DNA of 64,000 nt from Mesodorylaimus sp. YZB2_4 (GCA_030248295.1 JASANH010000117.1:181364-245363), one strand, 5' to 3'. Counted from the first letter of the stretch, positions 13,017 to 25,341 are shown. Program-made: numbers and translations. Notes: a model not told the origin generated them from the sequence alone.

Positions 13017-15594
13017 ATGGCTTTGGATTACGGGCTGCAATTTCCATTGATATGCGATAAAGAAGATGAAAGCCTGCAAACTTACTTGGGCAGGGATTGC
13101 TTATTGAATGACTTTGAGGTAGGACTGGAAGAAACGCGTCGACGAATCATGGAATCCGTATTAACGGGGGGGATCTCCCAATTTTTCGAGCTTACGCAGT
13201 GTTCCTTTGCAGTCGGCCGATATTCTTTCCCCCACATTTGTCGGGGATGATCTGGTAGATAATTTGGTGAGGCAGCTAGAAATGCAAAACAATCAATCCA
13301 ACACGCAACAATCGATTCGGCAATCGGGACCAATCGATTTTGGAAAGGCTTCCGATCAGGTGGAAGCAGGCAATTCTGGCTTATTCTCGTTAGCTGATCA
13401 AGATGGTTTCATGCGATTCTTGGACGAATTAGACATGGATGTTGGCGATTCGGTCGATGATCAGGTCAATTCAAATTCCGGAACAGAATCGTGGGAGGAA
13501 CCCGGTGTAACGATTGTGGATGAACATGATTACGCCAAAGGCGCCGATTTCTCTCGCAGACCTTTGCCAGGATCGTATTCGAGTATTGATGAAAGCTGCC
13601 ATAGCGGATCGGAGAGCCATTCGCCTTTCAGTAAGTGCAAACTTCACTTTCGGCATCGACGTGCTTTTAAATTTTGGCGGGAATTTTAAAGTTTTGGCCA
13701 TTGCACAGAATTAGGCTAATCCCATCTCTGTTTTAGGTTATGAAAGGCAAGTGACATCGAACTCGTCGAGCTGCAGTATCACCTACGATTATGCTGTGCC
13801 GCGGGCGGCTGATGCAACAAACGAAGTTATCCTCGATTCATCAGATACCGAATCGCAACCGGGTAAGCGTTTGTTGCACATGGAATCTCATATCTTTTTA
13901 CGAAACTCTTTTTTAGTTCAAAAGCAAAGACGATCGAATTTCGTGCTCCCGAATCCGAAGCCAGTAAAGGTCGTGGGTGGTGATTCATATTTGAAACGGA
14001 AAGCACGTTTTGTCTTTAATTTTCGATTTTGGATCACAAATTCGTGTTATTTCAGTACCCACCTTTAATTCTCACGGAAGAAGAACGTCAATTGTGCGAG
14101 AAAGAGCGCGTGTACCTGCCCGATCATTATCCCTTGACTAAGGTATTTATCACCCAGTCGCCAACTGACCACCGAGTATCGATCTATCGTTTCAGGAAGA
14201 AGAGCGCAAGCTGAGGGCTATTCGTCGCAAAATCCGCAACAAAGCATCAGCGCAGCTTAGTCGCAAGAAGAAACAAGAATATGTCGAGGCGTTGGAGCAT
14301 AGGGCAACCATATGTTCGGAGGAAAATGAAGCGTTGAAACGGCATGTCAGAATGCTGACTTGTCAGAACAAGTAAGTGCTTCAGAGAGGGCATTGCCCGA
14401 AATCCTCACTGGCCTTTGACTAGGGCTTCAGCAATGAATAGGCAGTCCTGTTCTTAAAAACCTACTCAGCATCAACCTGACACGCGTTTTCACTTTCTTT
14501 GGCTATCCTTGGAATTGCCAGAGGGTGGGAAGGGGGGGGGGGGTAGATGAAGCAGTGCAATATCTTGGTCTTGTAAAAAATTGGAAAGATAAGAAAGTGA
14601 GCAATTTATGTTCTTCATTCCAGCAAGCTACAATCCCAGCTTCGAAAATTGCAAGCCACTTTGGCCAACAGTGGTCGTCGATCAGCGCAGACAGGAACGT
14701 GTTTGGCGGTAAGCGTGCTGTTATGACAGTGTTTTTCGACTTGACCATATTTTGCTCGATTCAGGTTTTGCTGTTGTCTTTCGCCTTGTTGATCGCACCG
14801 GAATATGGTCCGTTCAGCAAACGTAACTTGAAGAAGCAGCAAGCTGTGGCCGACGTGGAGGAAACGGCTAATGTGATGACGCCAGGTACAGTACAGTGCT
14901 GAGTGCGGGGTAGGGGACTTGGAACACTGGATGGAGGTTGGAGGTTTTGCGGCGAATGGCTCAGTGGGAAGGCCTGCTAATCAGGAGGCCCCGGGCACCT
15001 GAGTTCTTCTTCGCCGTGGGGTGAAAACTTGATTCTGAGTCTTATACACTAGCCGCCACTCACGCCTTATCAGTCTCGTAAGAACGGAAGCTTGGAGAAG
15101 CAAGTAGATGACGGGACCATCTGGGTGGGGAGCTGGGGCAACTACATAGAGTGCACCGATTGGGCCTTTTGGGCGATTGCTTGATCTCTTTTGTATGTGT
15201 GCCTGACCACGACTCTATTGTAGGCAACACCCGAACCCTACTCCAGTGGCAAGCCCGTGCACTGCACGCCAACTCGATACGTGATGAGAACTTTTCCCTG
15301 TCTGACGCCAATCGGTACGTCTACGACAACGAGTCGATCGATTTCGAATCAGAAACAGTGCTGGGAAAACGAAAGCTGTACCTGGTCCCACCAGAATACG
15401 ACCATGGTTCACATTACGGGCCAGGTATGGGCGATGCGTATACTATGGCTAAACGGATGAAACTGGCTGATCCCGCTCCCGACAACATACGTATCGATTT
15501 GGACATTTACAAGACGCCTGGCATTTCGAATGAAAGCCATGGAGCCACTATGTATTCACCCTACGATAAAAAGATCAGAACCGAAGGAATTTAA
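13017..15594 (+). CDS. CREB3/CREB3L-family membrane-bound bZIP transcription factor
   Basis: ER-anchored bZIP factor expected to be released by Golgi S1P/S2P cleavage and to act in secretory-pathway regulation. Exons: 13017-13118, 13213-13630, 13737-13862, 13917-13963, 14056-14142, 14196-14371, 14624-14708, 14765-14885, 15224-15594. They total 510 residues with all phases consistent. The N-terminal 230 residues are acidic, as in a transactivation region. [14 protein letters not shown] and PLTKEEERKL precede the basic region ([20 protein letters not shown], about residues 269-288), which carries the CREB3-type N-K-x-S-A-Q-x-S-R-K-K-K signature. A leucine zipper follows. A hydrophobic segment [17 protein letters not shown] (about 348-364) is the likely membrane anchor. 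About 27 residues into the lumen GNTRTLL provides an R-x-x-L that fits the S1P site. The lumenal tail is 120 residues. The donor of exon 4 (13963) was chosen because it keeps phase; others are weaker. Confidence 0.92.
14953..15018 (+). repeat. tRNA-like sequence in an intron
   Basis: GGCGAATGGCTCAGTGGG carries a good pol III A-box and the segment closes with TTCGCC complementary to the GGCGAA start. The anticodon arm does not form five pairs and there is no clean B-box, so this looks like a decayed tRNA or SINE head rather than a working tRNA gene. It lies in intron 8 of the CREB3-like gene. Confidence 0.35.
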
Positions 15595-15840
15595 AAGGAG
15601 GCTGGGGAAGAACTAAGGATGACCCCGACCTGAGGATGATGTCAATATTTGCACCTTGGTATGGTAGCGTGCTTTGCACTATGCTGTCCTGTCACTTACT
15701 GTTCGTAGGTTATATTTTCTTACAAATCAGCCGTGTAAAATGTGTGAACGTTGGTCCACTCGACACACATACAATGGCACCATTCCGACACCTCCAAGCC
15801 GTGAAAGCCCGAAATTTGTAAAGGCACACGTAAAAGCGCA

Positions 15841-16973
15841 CTAATGACTATGCTGGCCCGACGTGGCATTGACGTGATGCGCTTTGTGGTCGAATTTGTA
15901 CACGATATAGACCATGACCGGTAATCCGATAAAAATGAAAATGACGAGTACGAGCATGAGGAAGTGACGAATGCTTCGTTCCAAGGGGACACGATTTCGC
16001 GATTGAGCACTGCGGAATCCATCGTACGTGTTCGCATCCAACATGTGCTCGTCATCAAACCCATTGACGGCATTGAACACTTCGCGGGACTGCTGGCGCT
16101 GTTCTAATTGACGCTGAGCTTTTTGCACATTGGCATCGACCACTTGTAATAATCGATCGGCGTGGACGGGGGCCTTGACAGGGTCGCAAGTGATCGACGG
16201 AACGGCATCGCTGATGGCGGAAGACGACGAGGCCACTTGGCCACCCTCGATGACTGGTGGAGCTAAATCATTGCCGTCTAGTTCCGCCATAATCAAGGAA
16301 TAATTGTAACTGTACTTTTGAACCGGTATTTTAATCACATCGCGGGCAAATAAATCGGTATCGGCGAGGAAACCGTTCACACGCTTGAGTTCGGCAACCT
16401 GAAAGCGGAGGATTTCAAATAGAAACCCAGATGTTCGTTTTTTTTCGGTTTTTCTGGCCCCGTAAAGTGCATAAATGCAGATATGAGAGCAGTCAATTGC
16501 TGAATGATCGATTCATGAAATCCTAGCTTCTGAGGGCACGTGACCTAACGAGTACAGTAGCTGTTGCGTATTAGCAAAGTAACAAACAGGGATTCTAAAA
16601 TACGAAAGAAACATACCGATATACTAAACTGAAGACTAATCTTTTGCAGTGTATCATCTTTGCGCACTCGTCGATCCAGCAGTACCACACCGTTATTCGT
16701 ACGGCCAGTGCCACTCTTCGACGAGGACGGACTGCCAGCAGCCTCGTCCGGAAATAAAGTTTTGCTACTACCATTTCTCGACCGCAATTCTACTGCTTCG
16801 ACTCGTTTTGCTTGATCTTTATCGAAAGAATCAGCAAAAATGTCCAAGGACCCTTCGCCTTCCGACCAGCCATTGCCAGCTTCCATAACCGAATCGAAAA
16901 CCACTCTTTCGTCGTCTTCGTCCGAGTTTATTATATCTGAAGCTAATAAATGATACCCACCTTTCCGAGCCAT
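15841..16973 (-). CDS. LysM-domain single-pass membrane protein (LYSMD3/4-like)
   Basis: Two exons, 16973-16617 and 16398-15841, giving 304 residues. The intron is GT-AG and phase 0 and falls inside the LysM domain. The LysM domain covers about residues 98-146 (RRVRKDDTLQKISLQFSIS, then VAELKRVNGFLADTDLFARD, then IKIPVQKYS), the same arrangement as animal LYSMD3 and LYSMD4. A transmembrane helix lies near the C-terminus (HFLMLVLVIFIFIGLPVMVY, about 264-283) with a short His-rich tail. LYSMD3 in vertebrates is reported as a Golgi/membrane chitin-binding receptor; whether that applies here is unknown. The N-terminal 95 residues are acidic and Ser-rich without a signal peptide, implying a type II topology. 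It converges on the CREB3-like gene with 246 bases between the stops. Confidence 0.9.
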
Positions 16974-18007
16974 TATGCTTCAAGAAAGTTCGTCCGAACT
17001 CCTCTCATTTCCCATTTCCATTCGTGGCACAAAACTGGCTGGCATCTTCTCCACATGTCAGCGGATACAGTACTTCAGCTTCGTGGCGCACACCCTGGAC
17101 ATGAAAATATAGCTTCAGGTTTAATTAAAGTTTTACTTCCGCTTATGCGTGCTGCTATTAACTTACTGCAGGTCACCCTTCGAATAAACTTTTCACGTTA
17201 CTTAGAATCATAAAGTCCTAGTATAGCCCTTTAGAATGCCTTTTAGATACATCTGAAACTTAAATTTTAGTGGCATATTGTAAGCGCTCACAGATGCGGC
17301 TGGTGTGACATCACATCACACCACCACTCTGGTTGGCTGGTGGGATGATGTTGTAATCGTGGCGCTGAAAGAGAATCGTTTGTCCGCCTGTTCGTCATCG
17401 ATCACGCCACCCACACCGTTTTGTGCCCTCGTCGTGTTCCGTGCCAGTGCATTGTTTACTATCTCGGAAGCGTGTATGTAGGTACTGGCTGCAATTCGAG
17501 CTCTCGTCTCTATGTCCTGCATGTGTGAGCTTGTCCGCGTTTAACTCGACTCGGCGAGCAGGCAGGCATTAGCGAGCGCAAACTGACAATTAGTGATCAA
17601 TGAACGGTCGTCCCACGTCGTTGCGCGGAAGTGAAAATTGGAGGCGAGGTGACGACAGGTGAGGACTGGTTTCGGTTAGGCAAAACGTTTTTGACCGTTT
17701 TTAAATGAGTTACATACGATTTTACAATATTCGGGGTGCTGTATGTACGCCTGGTACTAGTGCACCTAAAGACCCTTTTTTGATCTTTTTACGAGTCCCG
17801 CCCAAATTTGGCGGCTTGTGTATTCAGTGATGCGGATGTGCTTTCCCATCAAATCTGTGTACTGTGTCAATGGACAATCCCGTGACGTGAAGCTTGATGC
17901 ATGTCATATTGGCCCATTGCATTCAGTTTGCTTTTAGGAATTAGTTCTTGATTCGATGTATCCCCGCTTGCCTTGATTGCGTGCATTATCAGCTTGTGCA
18001 GTTTGTA
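16974..18007. other. 1-kb divergent intergenic region
   Basis: Lies between the start codons of the LYSMD-like (-) and GRAMD2-like (+) genes. It probably contains both promoters and untranslated exons. No convincing coding exon is visible. Confidence 0.6.
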
Positions 18008-21000
18008 ATGACCTCGATCGATAAATCTGCTTCGTCTATGATTCCATTCGCTGACCCCATATCGTTAGTTGGGGGCGACAAGCGTGGCAGCATGACAGAT
18101 CCGGTTTCAACTACTTCGACACGAAGACGAAATGAGCGCAAATCGATCGTGGCTGAACGGCGTCTCATGGGCAAGAATGAAAATGATATCGGCGTTGGGC
18201 CTCAGAAATCGCAAAGCGCTGGTGATTTGGCTTCGTTTAGAATCAGGTATGCGCTTGTTGCTTGCCTTGTTAGCTGCTTTCCGATTGCACGGATGCGCGC
18301 ACGAAGCGGTCAAGGGAGTGATCTGCGTGTAAATTTCGCACTTGCGCATGGCGTATGTGACTGCTGTTATGTATTAGAAGCTAGCGACTCGGCTGCAGCT
18401 CTGATTTCATATACATTCCAGTCATAGCAGTGCCGAAACTTATTTGCTGGCGAGCTGCCTGAGGGAGCGGTGGCGAATGCAAATATGACCACAGTCACGC
18501 TTTGTTTTCGCCGCTGTATTGTTCTTGTATCGACCTGCACTATCGTGTTTTGTTCCAGGCCTCCAGGTTCTGCCTCATTGGCGAATGGTACAATGGCGAG
18601 TAGTACGGTCAATACGAACGCGAATAGCTCTCGTCTTTCTGCCATCGATCCATCCTCAGAAAAGCAGTTGACCGACGCATCCATCTTAGCAACGGCATCG
18701 AAAGCACCCGAACATCCTCAACAACGTCATAAAAAAGTGACCGGTACAACCGCATTCGTTTCGTCATTCAGTGCCAATGACTTGCGAGTATCGATGAACA
18801 CCTCAGACGTATCGATCGTGGTAATGTGGCAGAGCTTTATTGAGTCTGAAGGCTTGAATTTACACAGCGCATCTGTCATTCTCGCAGGGCGATGTCGGTC
18901 GCAAATCGGCCCATCAGGAACGTCGATTTCGTCGATTGTTCAGGAATGTGCCCACCACGGAAATATTGCTATGTAGTAAGTGTCGAGTGCTTTTCTGGGG
19001 GGGGCATAGACGTCAGAAATGACGCGCATCTTTTTGTTAAATCATTCAAGTCACCTGATAGGGAAGGGTTAGAGTGTATGGATGGGTGCGGGTGCTTTGC
19101 TTTGAGTCATCGTCGTGTCGTATGCCTTATCCGTCAGGTGTCAGAAATCAGAAAGTCGGTTCTATACTGGTCGTAACCTGCCCCCTCAGTTATTACACGA
19201 GCCTCGGCTACCTCTCCTTCGCACCATGCAGGACCAGTCTAGAAAGCTCGCGAGAATAGGCCAATGATAGGCTAGCTTTCCGCAGGCGTATGCCTAGCCA
19301 TGGTGGCATCATCCGACCCTATCTGAAGAGAGGCCTCAGGGGATTCACGACCAGAAGACTAAAATTGAGTGTGTGGAATTGCATCTGGCTTGTGTTTCAG
19401 GATATTCTTGCGCCTACGTCAGTGCCGGTCTCCTATTACAAGGTCACTTATACGTATCGAGTCGGTGGATATGCTTCCATTCGAACGTGTTCGGCATCGA
19501 GAAGATAGTGAGCGCATTCCTTGACTGCAGGCTTGCTATTTCGAGCATGTTGCACTTTCAGATCGAGATACCAGCCGAGACGGTGATATCAGTTTCGAAG
19601 GCCCACACGGCCAGAATCATTCCGAACGCGGTCAAGATAAAGACGGAGGGAAAGTACTATCTCTTCGGGTCCTTAATCTCGCGAGACAATACTTATCGCT
19701 TGCTGATCAATGTGACTTCCAGAGGACGGACTGGGGATGCGAGCGGGGTGAGTCAGTCTGACAAGGGAAGCACCCCGGGTGCCGCGCGTGCAGGAAACCA
19801 GATGAGTTTTGCCCAAAGATGGTCGTCATGGTCTAAAATTATCGCAGTTTTGGCCATGTTGGGAAGAAATGCAAGTTTTGTACAGGTGCGTCATGTGAGT
19901 GAATACAAAGCGGATATGGGCCTACTCGGATGGCCATCTTTGGGCTAAAACTCATCTGATGCTTTCCTGAGATCGCATCAAGCCTGAGAGTCAGTCCTTT
20001 ATAGTAGACTCGATCGCACCAGAGATCACAAAATAGTCTTTTTATGTACATCTCTGCTCGGGGGCTCGTTGCAGGACCAATCCCTTAGAGAATGATCCTG
20101 AGGATCGCTGATGCGATCGCGCTTGTTTTGGTGCACTATCGATCTTGCAACAGGTTTTGTGGTGGCTTCGAGGATAGCAGTCATGGACATTGCCAGGGTC
20201 GGGCTAGCGCGGTTCACTGACCCGCCAAACGTTGCAGGTGTCAAACAAGCACGACTTCACGGGCGGCCCGTACGGCAATGTTAGTCGAACGTTGCGGGAC
20301 GATGAATTCGACGATGTCACCTCGACGAGCAGCTTAACGACTGACACATCCTCGTCGAGTCTGGGTGACGAAGCCAAAACCAAGAAGTTGGTCCGTGCTA
20401 GCACACCCGCCCTCGGACTGGGTACGGTCGAGGAACCAGAACCAGTCATTTGGAGGCGCATATTCAGTTTGTCGAATGGGGATATTCAACAAACCAAGCT
20501 CGGCGATGCTGCGAATCGACATCGGGACAAGGGAAAAGGTGAGTTGGGTTGAGAAGGCTGCAGGGGCTTGATTGTGTTGACTGGCCCTGTGCAGCCCTTC
20601 GGCTGGGTCCATATTACTGGTGGCATGGCAGCGAGGGGTGGAACTTTTGCACCATGTCAGCCGTCAGCCTCGCAGTGAGAAGCTGCTCTGCGCAGTTGCC
20701 CTGGGAGAGTGTCGACCTTGCAGTGCCAGCCAATAATGACCTACGATCAGAGCGACTAGCACTCGGTGATGATAAGGCTCTCTGTACACTGGCCTCGACG
20801 TCCAGGGTGGTCATTCGACCCAGCGTTCATCGCTGGTCATTTCTGGCCTCGTGACCAGTGGCAGAAACTGCTGTGTCTCCTAGCTTTTAGTGTTTCTGTC
20901 CGTAGTTCCGTGCAGTAGTTGACCCTATATCGCGCCATCTTCGGGTCGTGGTAAGCTGTTTCCCCGACCAGCGTCCCCGAGTAAATGCCCAACCCCATCC

Positions 21001-21654
21001 ATCATTTCCAGGAAACGGGCTGCGCAAACCGACTCCTGCTGGTTCGTCAATTCCAGCGCTGCTGACTTGGTTTTTCGGGTAAGTGCACACTCAAGTGGAT
21101 TGTTTTTGTGTAATTTCTCAGCGTGTCTGTCTTCAGGCTGCCAAAGACGCTGACAATTTTGATTCTCTGTGTGGGGCTGTAAGTTGACGTGAGAAACCGA
21201 GGTGGCAGTGGCAGCAATCGCCTTGGCATTTCAGAGTGATGGTCTTATTCCTATGCGCTACCATTTTGACCATTCGATTGATCTATGTTCGCAGTTCGAA
21301 CTCGCTTCGAATGGATTTTATGTAAGTCCAGGTGATGCGGCCGTGGGTGCATGGGAGGGCGAATGTGTGGCCAGTCAGCCGTTGCTAAAGTCCCGTTTTT
21401 CAGGCCTTGGAATTCGGAGCGCAATGCGGAGAATGTTTTATTATCGCATCGATCATTGGACAATATGAATGAGATGATCGATCAGAGTTTGAAAATCATG
21501 GACGAAGTAAGTGCCGTGGATTTGTGGCCCTTAAAGGAAGTGACCAGGCCTATTCTAGATGAAACGGTACTTGGAGAGCTTACGACTAGAAGTTCAAAAC
21601 GGGCTTCAAAAGGCAGCGATTCCTTCAAGTGAACTCGTCGCTGACAATTCTTGA
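18008..21654 (+). CDS. GRAM domain protein, GRAMD2A/2B type
   Basis: Membrane-contact-site protein of the GRAMD1/2 group, which anchor in the ER and bind plasma-membrane lipids through the GRAM domain. Eleven exons: 18008-18246, 18559-18787, 18888-18975, 19401-19507, 19562-19747, 20238-20538, 21012-21078, 21137-21178, 21295-21321, 21404-21506, 21559-21654. They sum to 1,485 bases, 494 residues, with every phase consistent. The N-terminal 160 residues are Ser/Thr-rich. The GRAM domain spans about residues 165-275: ERRFRRLFRNVP, CAYVSAGLLLQGHLYVS, WICFHSNVFGIEK, KAHTARIIPNAVKIKTEGKY and SLISRDNTYRLL. No VASt sterol-transfer domain follows, which points to GRAMD2 rather than GRAMD1/Aster. A C-terminal membrane segment (TWFFGLPKTLTILILCVGL, about 401-419) is followed by a helical tail (LDNMNEMIDQSLKIMDEMKR). 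The exon 2 donor at 18787 was chosen for phase. Confidence 0.9.
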
Positions 21655-22203
21655 CATATGCAAAAATACTTCAATCAATGACTGTATGATTTTAGTGGGT
21701 ATGCACGACGGTGCCTTTCGGTTTTGAGTGAGACTGCGTTTTATGAGTTTTTAAAGAAGTGTATTCAATTTCAGGAAGGTGTTTGATTTGTAAGGTAGCT
21801 GGCTGGTTTTGCAATGATTGCCTTCGATGTCGTGCCCTAGGTTAGCTCATTGTGTCTGTGATCATGGATGGCCTTGATTTATATGCATGCGTGCGTAGTC
21901 ACGATACCTTGTCATGCCTGCCTTAGGACATAGCTTTATTGTTTTTCTGAACAAGACGATAGAACCTCGATGAAATGGGCACCAGTAAATTGCACGTACA
22001 TCAAGCCAGCATCTAATCCGCTTAAGGCCTGCCAAAACATCGTCTCCATAAAGCTTTGAGAAATCGAGGTAAAGCAGATACGACGTAAATGAGCCATAGG
22101 CAAAGGATGACGATGAATAGTAACAAGTATATGGAAGGTGTGTATTCGAACGAAGTCCTCATGGCCAATGGATTGAGCATCGATGCAAAAAATATTTTCC
22201 GAA

Positions 22204-22686
22204 TCAGTGTAAAGCGCCCGTGTCCTCTTTAATGAGAAAATAAATGTGAGCTATTCGACCATCGAGTAATTTGACTCGTTCAACGTGTCCTCGCCCGCCA
22301 GATAATAAAAACGTGGCCGCTATTCCATAGGCTAAACAAGGAATTCCAAAATTAGTTACTTTGAGAATTCGAAAAAAGGCGTTATCGAATCGTAAATCGG
22401 CTTTTGGTCTTTTTGTACAATGATACTTGATAAATGGATAACAACCAGTTCGTAAAATGTGATAATTGTGGTTGTCGACGGCGAAATTAAAATGCGATTG
22501 GGCGAAATGATCGTCACGAATCGATCGATAACGAATAAAATACGATGTCCAAGGCGGATATGAACTTTGGCGCAAATAAGAAGAGAGAACTTCCGAGGCG
22601 GCTGGACGAAGTAAATAGGATTGGCGAGAGCGATAAGGGGCGAGGAGGTAACGAAGCATCAAATATCCGCTTTCGGGCACAAACAT
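22204..22686 (-). CDS. C15orf61: C15orf61-like protein of unknown function
   Basis: Intronless frame of 160 residues, almost the length of the human protein (157). The central motifs are those of the C15orf61 family: RPAASEVLSSYL, PPWTSYFIRYRSIRDD, AQSHFNFAVDNHNYHILRTG, CYPFIKYHCTKRP, and a C-terminal YFLIKEDTGALH. A hydrophobic stretch (PCLAYGIAATFLLSGG, about residues 117-132) may be membrane-associated. The molecular function of the family is not established. It converges on the GRAMD2-like gene with 549 bases between stops. A TATATATA string lies at 22722-22730, about 36 bases before the start codon, which would leave almost no leader, so I do not rely on it as the promoter. Confidence 0.93.
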   Translation of the reverse strand: MFVPESGYLMLRYLLAPYRSRQSYLLRPAASEVLSSYLRQSSYPPWTSYFIRYRSIRDDHFAQSHFNFAVDNHNYHILRTGCYPFIKYHCTKRPKADLRFDNAFFRILKVTNFGIPCLAYGIAATFLLSGGRGHVERVKLLDGRIAHIYFLIKEDTGALH

Positions 22687-23585
22687 CCCTTTGATATCGC
22701 CGCCTGCCCCGGGGTGTCCAGATATATATAAGTTAGCCGAGGTGTGTCGCGTACGGCTAACTTAGCAATATTGAATCACATTGTCACCGGCGAATCTTTT
22801 CAAAAAATAATTTCGAAGCATAAAATTTGAATGGAAAGTCATTCACGTCTCGGCATTGAAGAACAAGCTTAACAATCAGCGACAGAGGGCCTTTGGGAAT
22901 GTGGTATGGCCTCAACGAATAAATCTCCGTTCCATCCGAGGCACAAATGGAGACCTCCAAAAATGGGAAGTAGGAGGAATCGTCCCGTGTCCTCGCAGAA
23001 ATTCCTGGATCCAGTCCTTGCTCGAAATTTATAATGTCCTCATAGTGCTATGGCTGCTCGTCATCCCCACTCCTGCAGCGGGGTACTATTCTCTGCCACT
23101 TGTGACCAAGGTCATGCTTAAGCAGGGCACTATCCTGGTCTTATCCACGCTGACCTGCTCCTATCATTTTCCTTCGTAGTCCTTGGAAAATCACTGCTGT
23201 ATAAGTTTCCTAGATAGTTACAAAACGATAAGGACTCCTCTCTTCCATCATGGACCCGCTGGCCGCCCTCTCGCCTGGCGATACGGTCTCCCTCTCAGCT
23301 TACCCAGGCCCTGCCATGTCCAGTGTTGCTGGTCGGTTCTAGGAACGGCCAGCCGTACTGCTAGTGGCCATGTCAGGATTCGGGCAATGCAATGTCCTCA
23401 TCGCCGATCCCGCCCAGGGGAGGATGCGGCATTTTGAACGGCCCACGGGTCGAGTAGCACAGGGGAGGCTGCCAGCTTCAGTCCGCCTCACACACGTTAC
23501 TGCAAGTATGTCAGGCACCCGTACTACCAAGATTCGTGCATTCAGGAACATCCACCACCGACCAACTGCGAGTTTTTCAACTTCG

Positions 23586-23697
23586 GTATTTATTAGCATA
23601 TTTTTTCTAGATAAAGAAACGGGACCCCCGGGAGTCGAACCCAGGGCACTCAGTGTGCAAGCCGAAAATCATACCAACTCGACCACAACTCAAGGAG
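23586..23697 (-). repeat. tRNA-derived SINE, family 2
   Basis: On the minus strand it reads as a tRNA-like head with A-box TGGTCGAGTTGG and B-box GGGTTCGACTCCC. It is followed by a tail ending in AT-rich AAAATATGCTAATAAATA-type sequence. The same head and tail combination recurs at 24351-24447. Confidence 0.6.
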
Positions 23698-23712
23698 AGC
23701 AATGTGGCAATG

Positions 23713-23866
23713 TTCATGTTTTACCACATCACCAACTCGCCCACTCGAGGGTGAAGGGACACATTTTACACGAAATGATTTACCGGCCCGCGAGTCGAAC
23801 ACTAGGCCGTAACTGCGCACCCGGCGTGAGAGGCAGACGCCTAACCCACCGGCCTCGTGGCCTGGC
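23713..23866 (-). repeat. tRNA-derived SINE, family 1
   Basis: Minus strand: GGCCTCGTGGCCGGTGGGTT-type A-box region, GGCGTCTGCCTCTCACGC, a decayed B-box, then the family 1 tail TGTCCCTTCACCCTCGAGTG and GTTGGTGATGTGGTAAAACA. Further copies are at 28648, 35268, 42768, 53783, 55372 and 63649. Confidence 0.75.
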
Positions 23867-24350
23867 CTGGGCAATGGCCTCCCGCGAAACCAGAGAAGTG
23901 GCCACAGGGAGGAACCTGCTGATGTCATCCAAAGTGTTGCACTACTATCCAACACTACCTACTTTGATCTCTATCTTTGCATCTGCCCCTCTCCGGCACC
24001 TGACTTCTGCATACGCCCCTGACAAGGGTCATACAATATTAGTGTTATCCCGGGGGGGGGGGTCAAGTTCGAGGTGTGGAAATAATCCATGTGACTTGTT
24101 GAATCAGTTGATTTGACCATTGAATCCAATTGTAGCAATCGGGGATGTACCGACTGGCAGTCGAGTCAAAAACGGCTTCGCAAACGCTGCTCAAATGGCC
24201 ACCATGCCGTGCAGTCGGTCCATCCCTTACACCCTTCAGATCCTCAGATCACTATTGAGTGACCACAGACATTATGTTCGAATCACCTTCTTCCATTTCA
24301 GGCTCGCCTGAAGCGCTGCCTCCATGGGCTCCTTGACAACACTCACGACG

Positions 24351-24447
24351 ACAGTATTTATTCGCATATTTTATCTCAATAAAAAGTAGGAACCATCGGA
24401 AATCGAGCCCGGGCACTGAGTGCGCAAGTCGAACATCATAGCAACTG
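24351..24447 (-). repeat. tRNA-derived SINE, family 2, second copy
   Basis: Same organisation as 23586-23697: a TATTTATT.GCATATTTT string, then GGAAATCGAGCCCGGGCACT and GAGTGCGCAAGTCGAACATC, read as a decayed tRNA-like head on the minus strand. Confidence 0.55.
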
Positions 24448-25341
24448 CAGACGCGTACGCAGGGGGGTACCCTGCCTGCCACCCTAAAAACTTGGCTAAA
24501 GGTACAGCACCTGAAAATATTTTGCTGGTCTTTTTTTAAAGTCTGAGCGTGTGTGGGGTCCATGCTCTAGTAATATATTTTAGGGCTCTTGTGGCACACT
24601 TAGAACATTTTCGCCCCCTAAGGCTAATTCAGAGGCACCAGTGGGGTAAATTAGCATATTTATGCATATTTTGTTTGGGCACCCTACAACCCCTGAGTCC
24701 AGCGTATGTCCCCGAACTCAGTGCGCTGGAAACGCATTTAATCCATGCATAATCGAGTAACTAGTGTAATGGCTGAAGCAGGATAAGAGCCCTTGCCGGA
24801 TACTGACGTGGCCAAGTGATAGCTATTGTCGCGACTCTCGCGATGATGACCTTTCCTTCTTTTCATCGAATCATCACATCACCTTTCAACTAACATCACC
24901 TGACATCATCAACACATTCCTTAAAACTTTAATAACAATCGCCTCGCTCAACATCACGCACAACGTACTCATGCACACTCGCAAGATTCCACAGATTACA
25001 ATTTCTGTACGCTCCCCCAACAAGCTACTGGACACCACCAGTACATTTTCAACACTCAAAACTGTATACAAGGTTAAACAGTACACCCTACACACCTTTC
25101 GTACATCACAGCCTCAGCCAACAAACTGCTGATCAAAGTGTTCAAGCCTACTTGCCCGAGGCCAAGAACCACCAATACACTCGCTCCCTACACTAATCCA
25201 TCGCCTACACCCACCCAAAACCACCAAAGCCAGAGGACGGGTGACTAAGGCTAACGAGAAGCATGTTCTGTGTACTTGCCATCACCAAACACAAACAAAC
25301 CTGGAACAACAGAGATCCACATCCAAGCAACCGCGGTCCAT

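Larger units (their letters stand above)
22687..25341. other. intergenic region rich in tRNA-derived repeats
   Basis: Between the C15orf61-like gene and the semaphorin 3' end. It contains three tRNA-derived repeats (listed separately) and a run of nine Gs near 24052. The longest open frame (23364-24116 +) runs straight through two of these repeats and is not a gene. Confidence 0.6.

Noticed and set aside
14953-15018. Possible tRNA-Ser gene in a CREB3-like intron
   Set aside because: Acceptor ends pair, but the anticodon arm has only four pairs with a five-base loop and no proper B-box.
22722-22730. TATA box for the C15orf61-like gene
   Set aside because: Only about 36 bases before the start codon, leaving almost no 5' leader; AT-rich strings are common here.
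23364-24116. 250-codon plus-strand open frame
   Set aside because: It runs through two tRNA-derived repeats of different families in antisense and has no recognisable protein feature.
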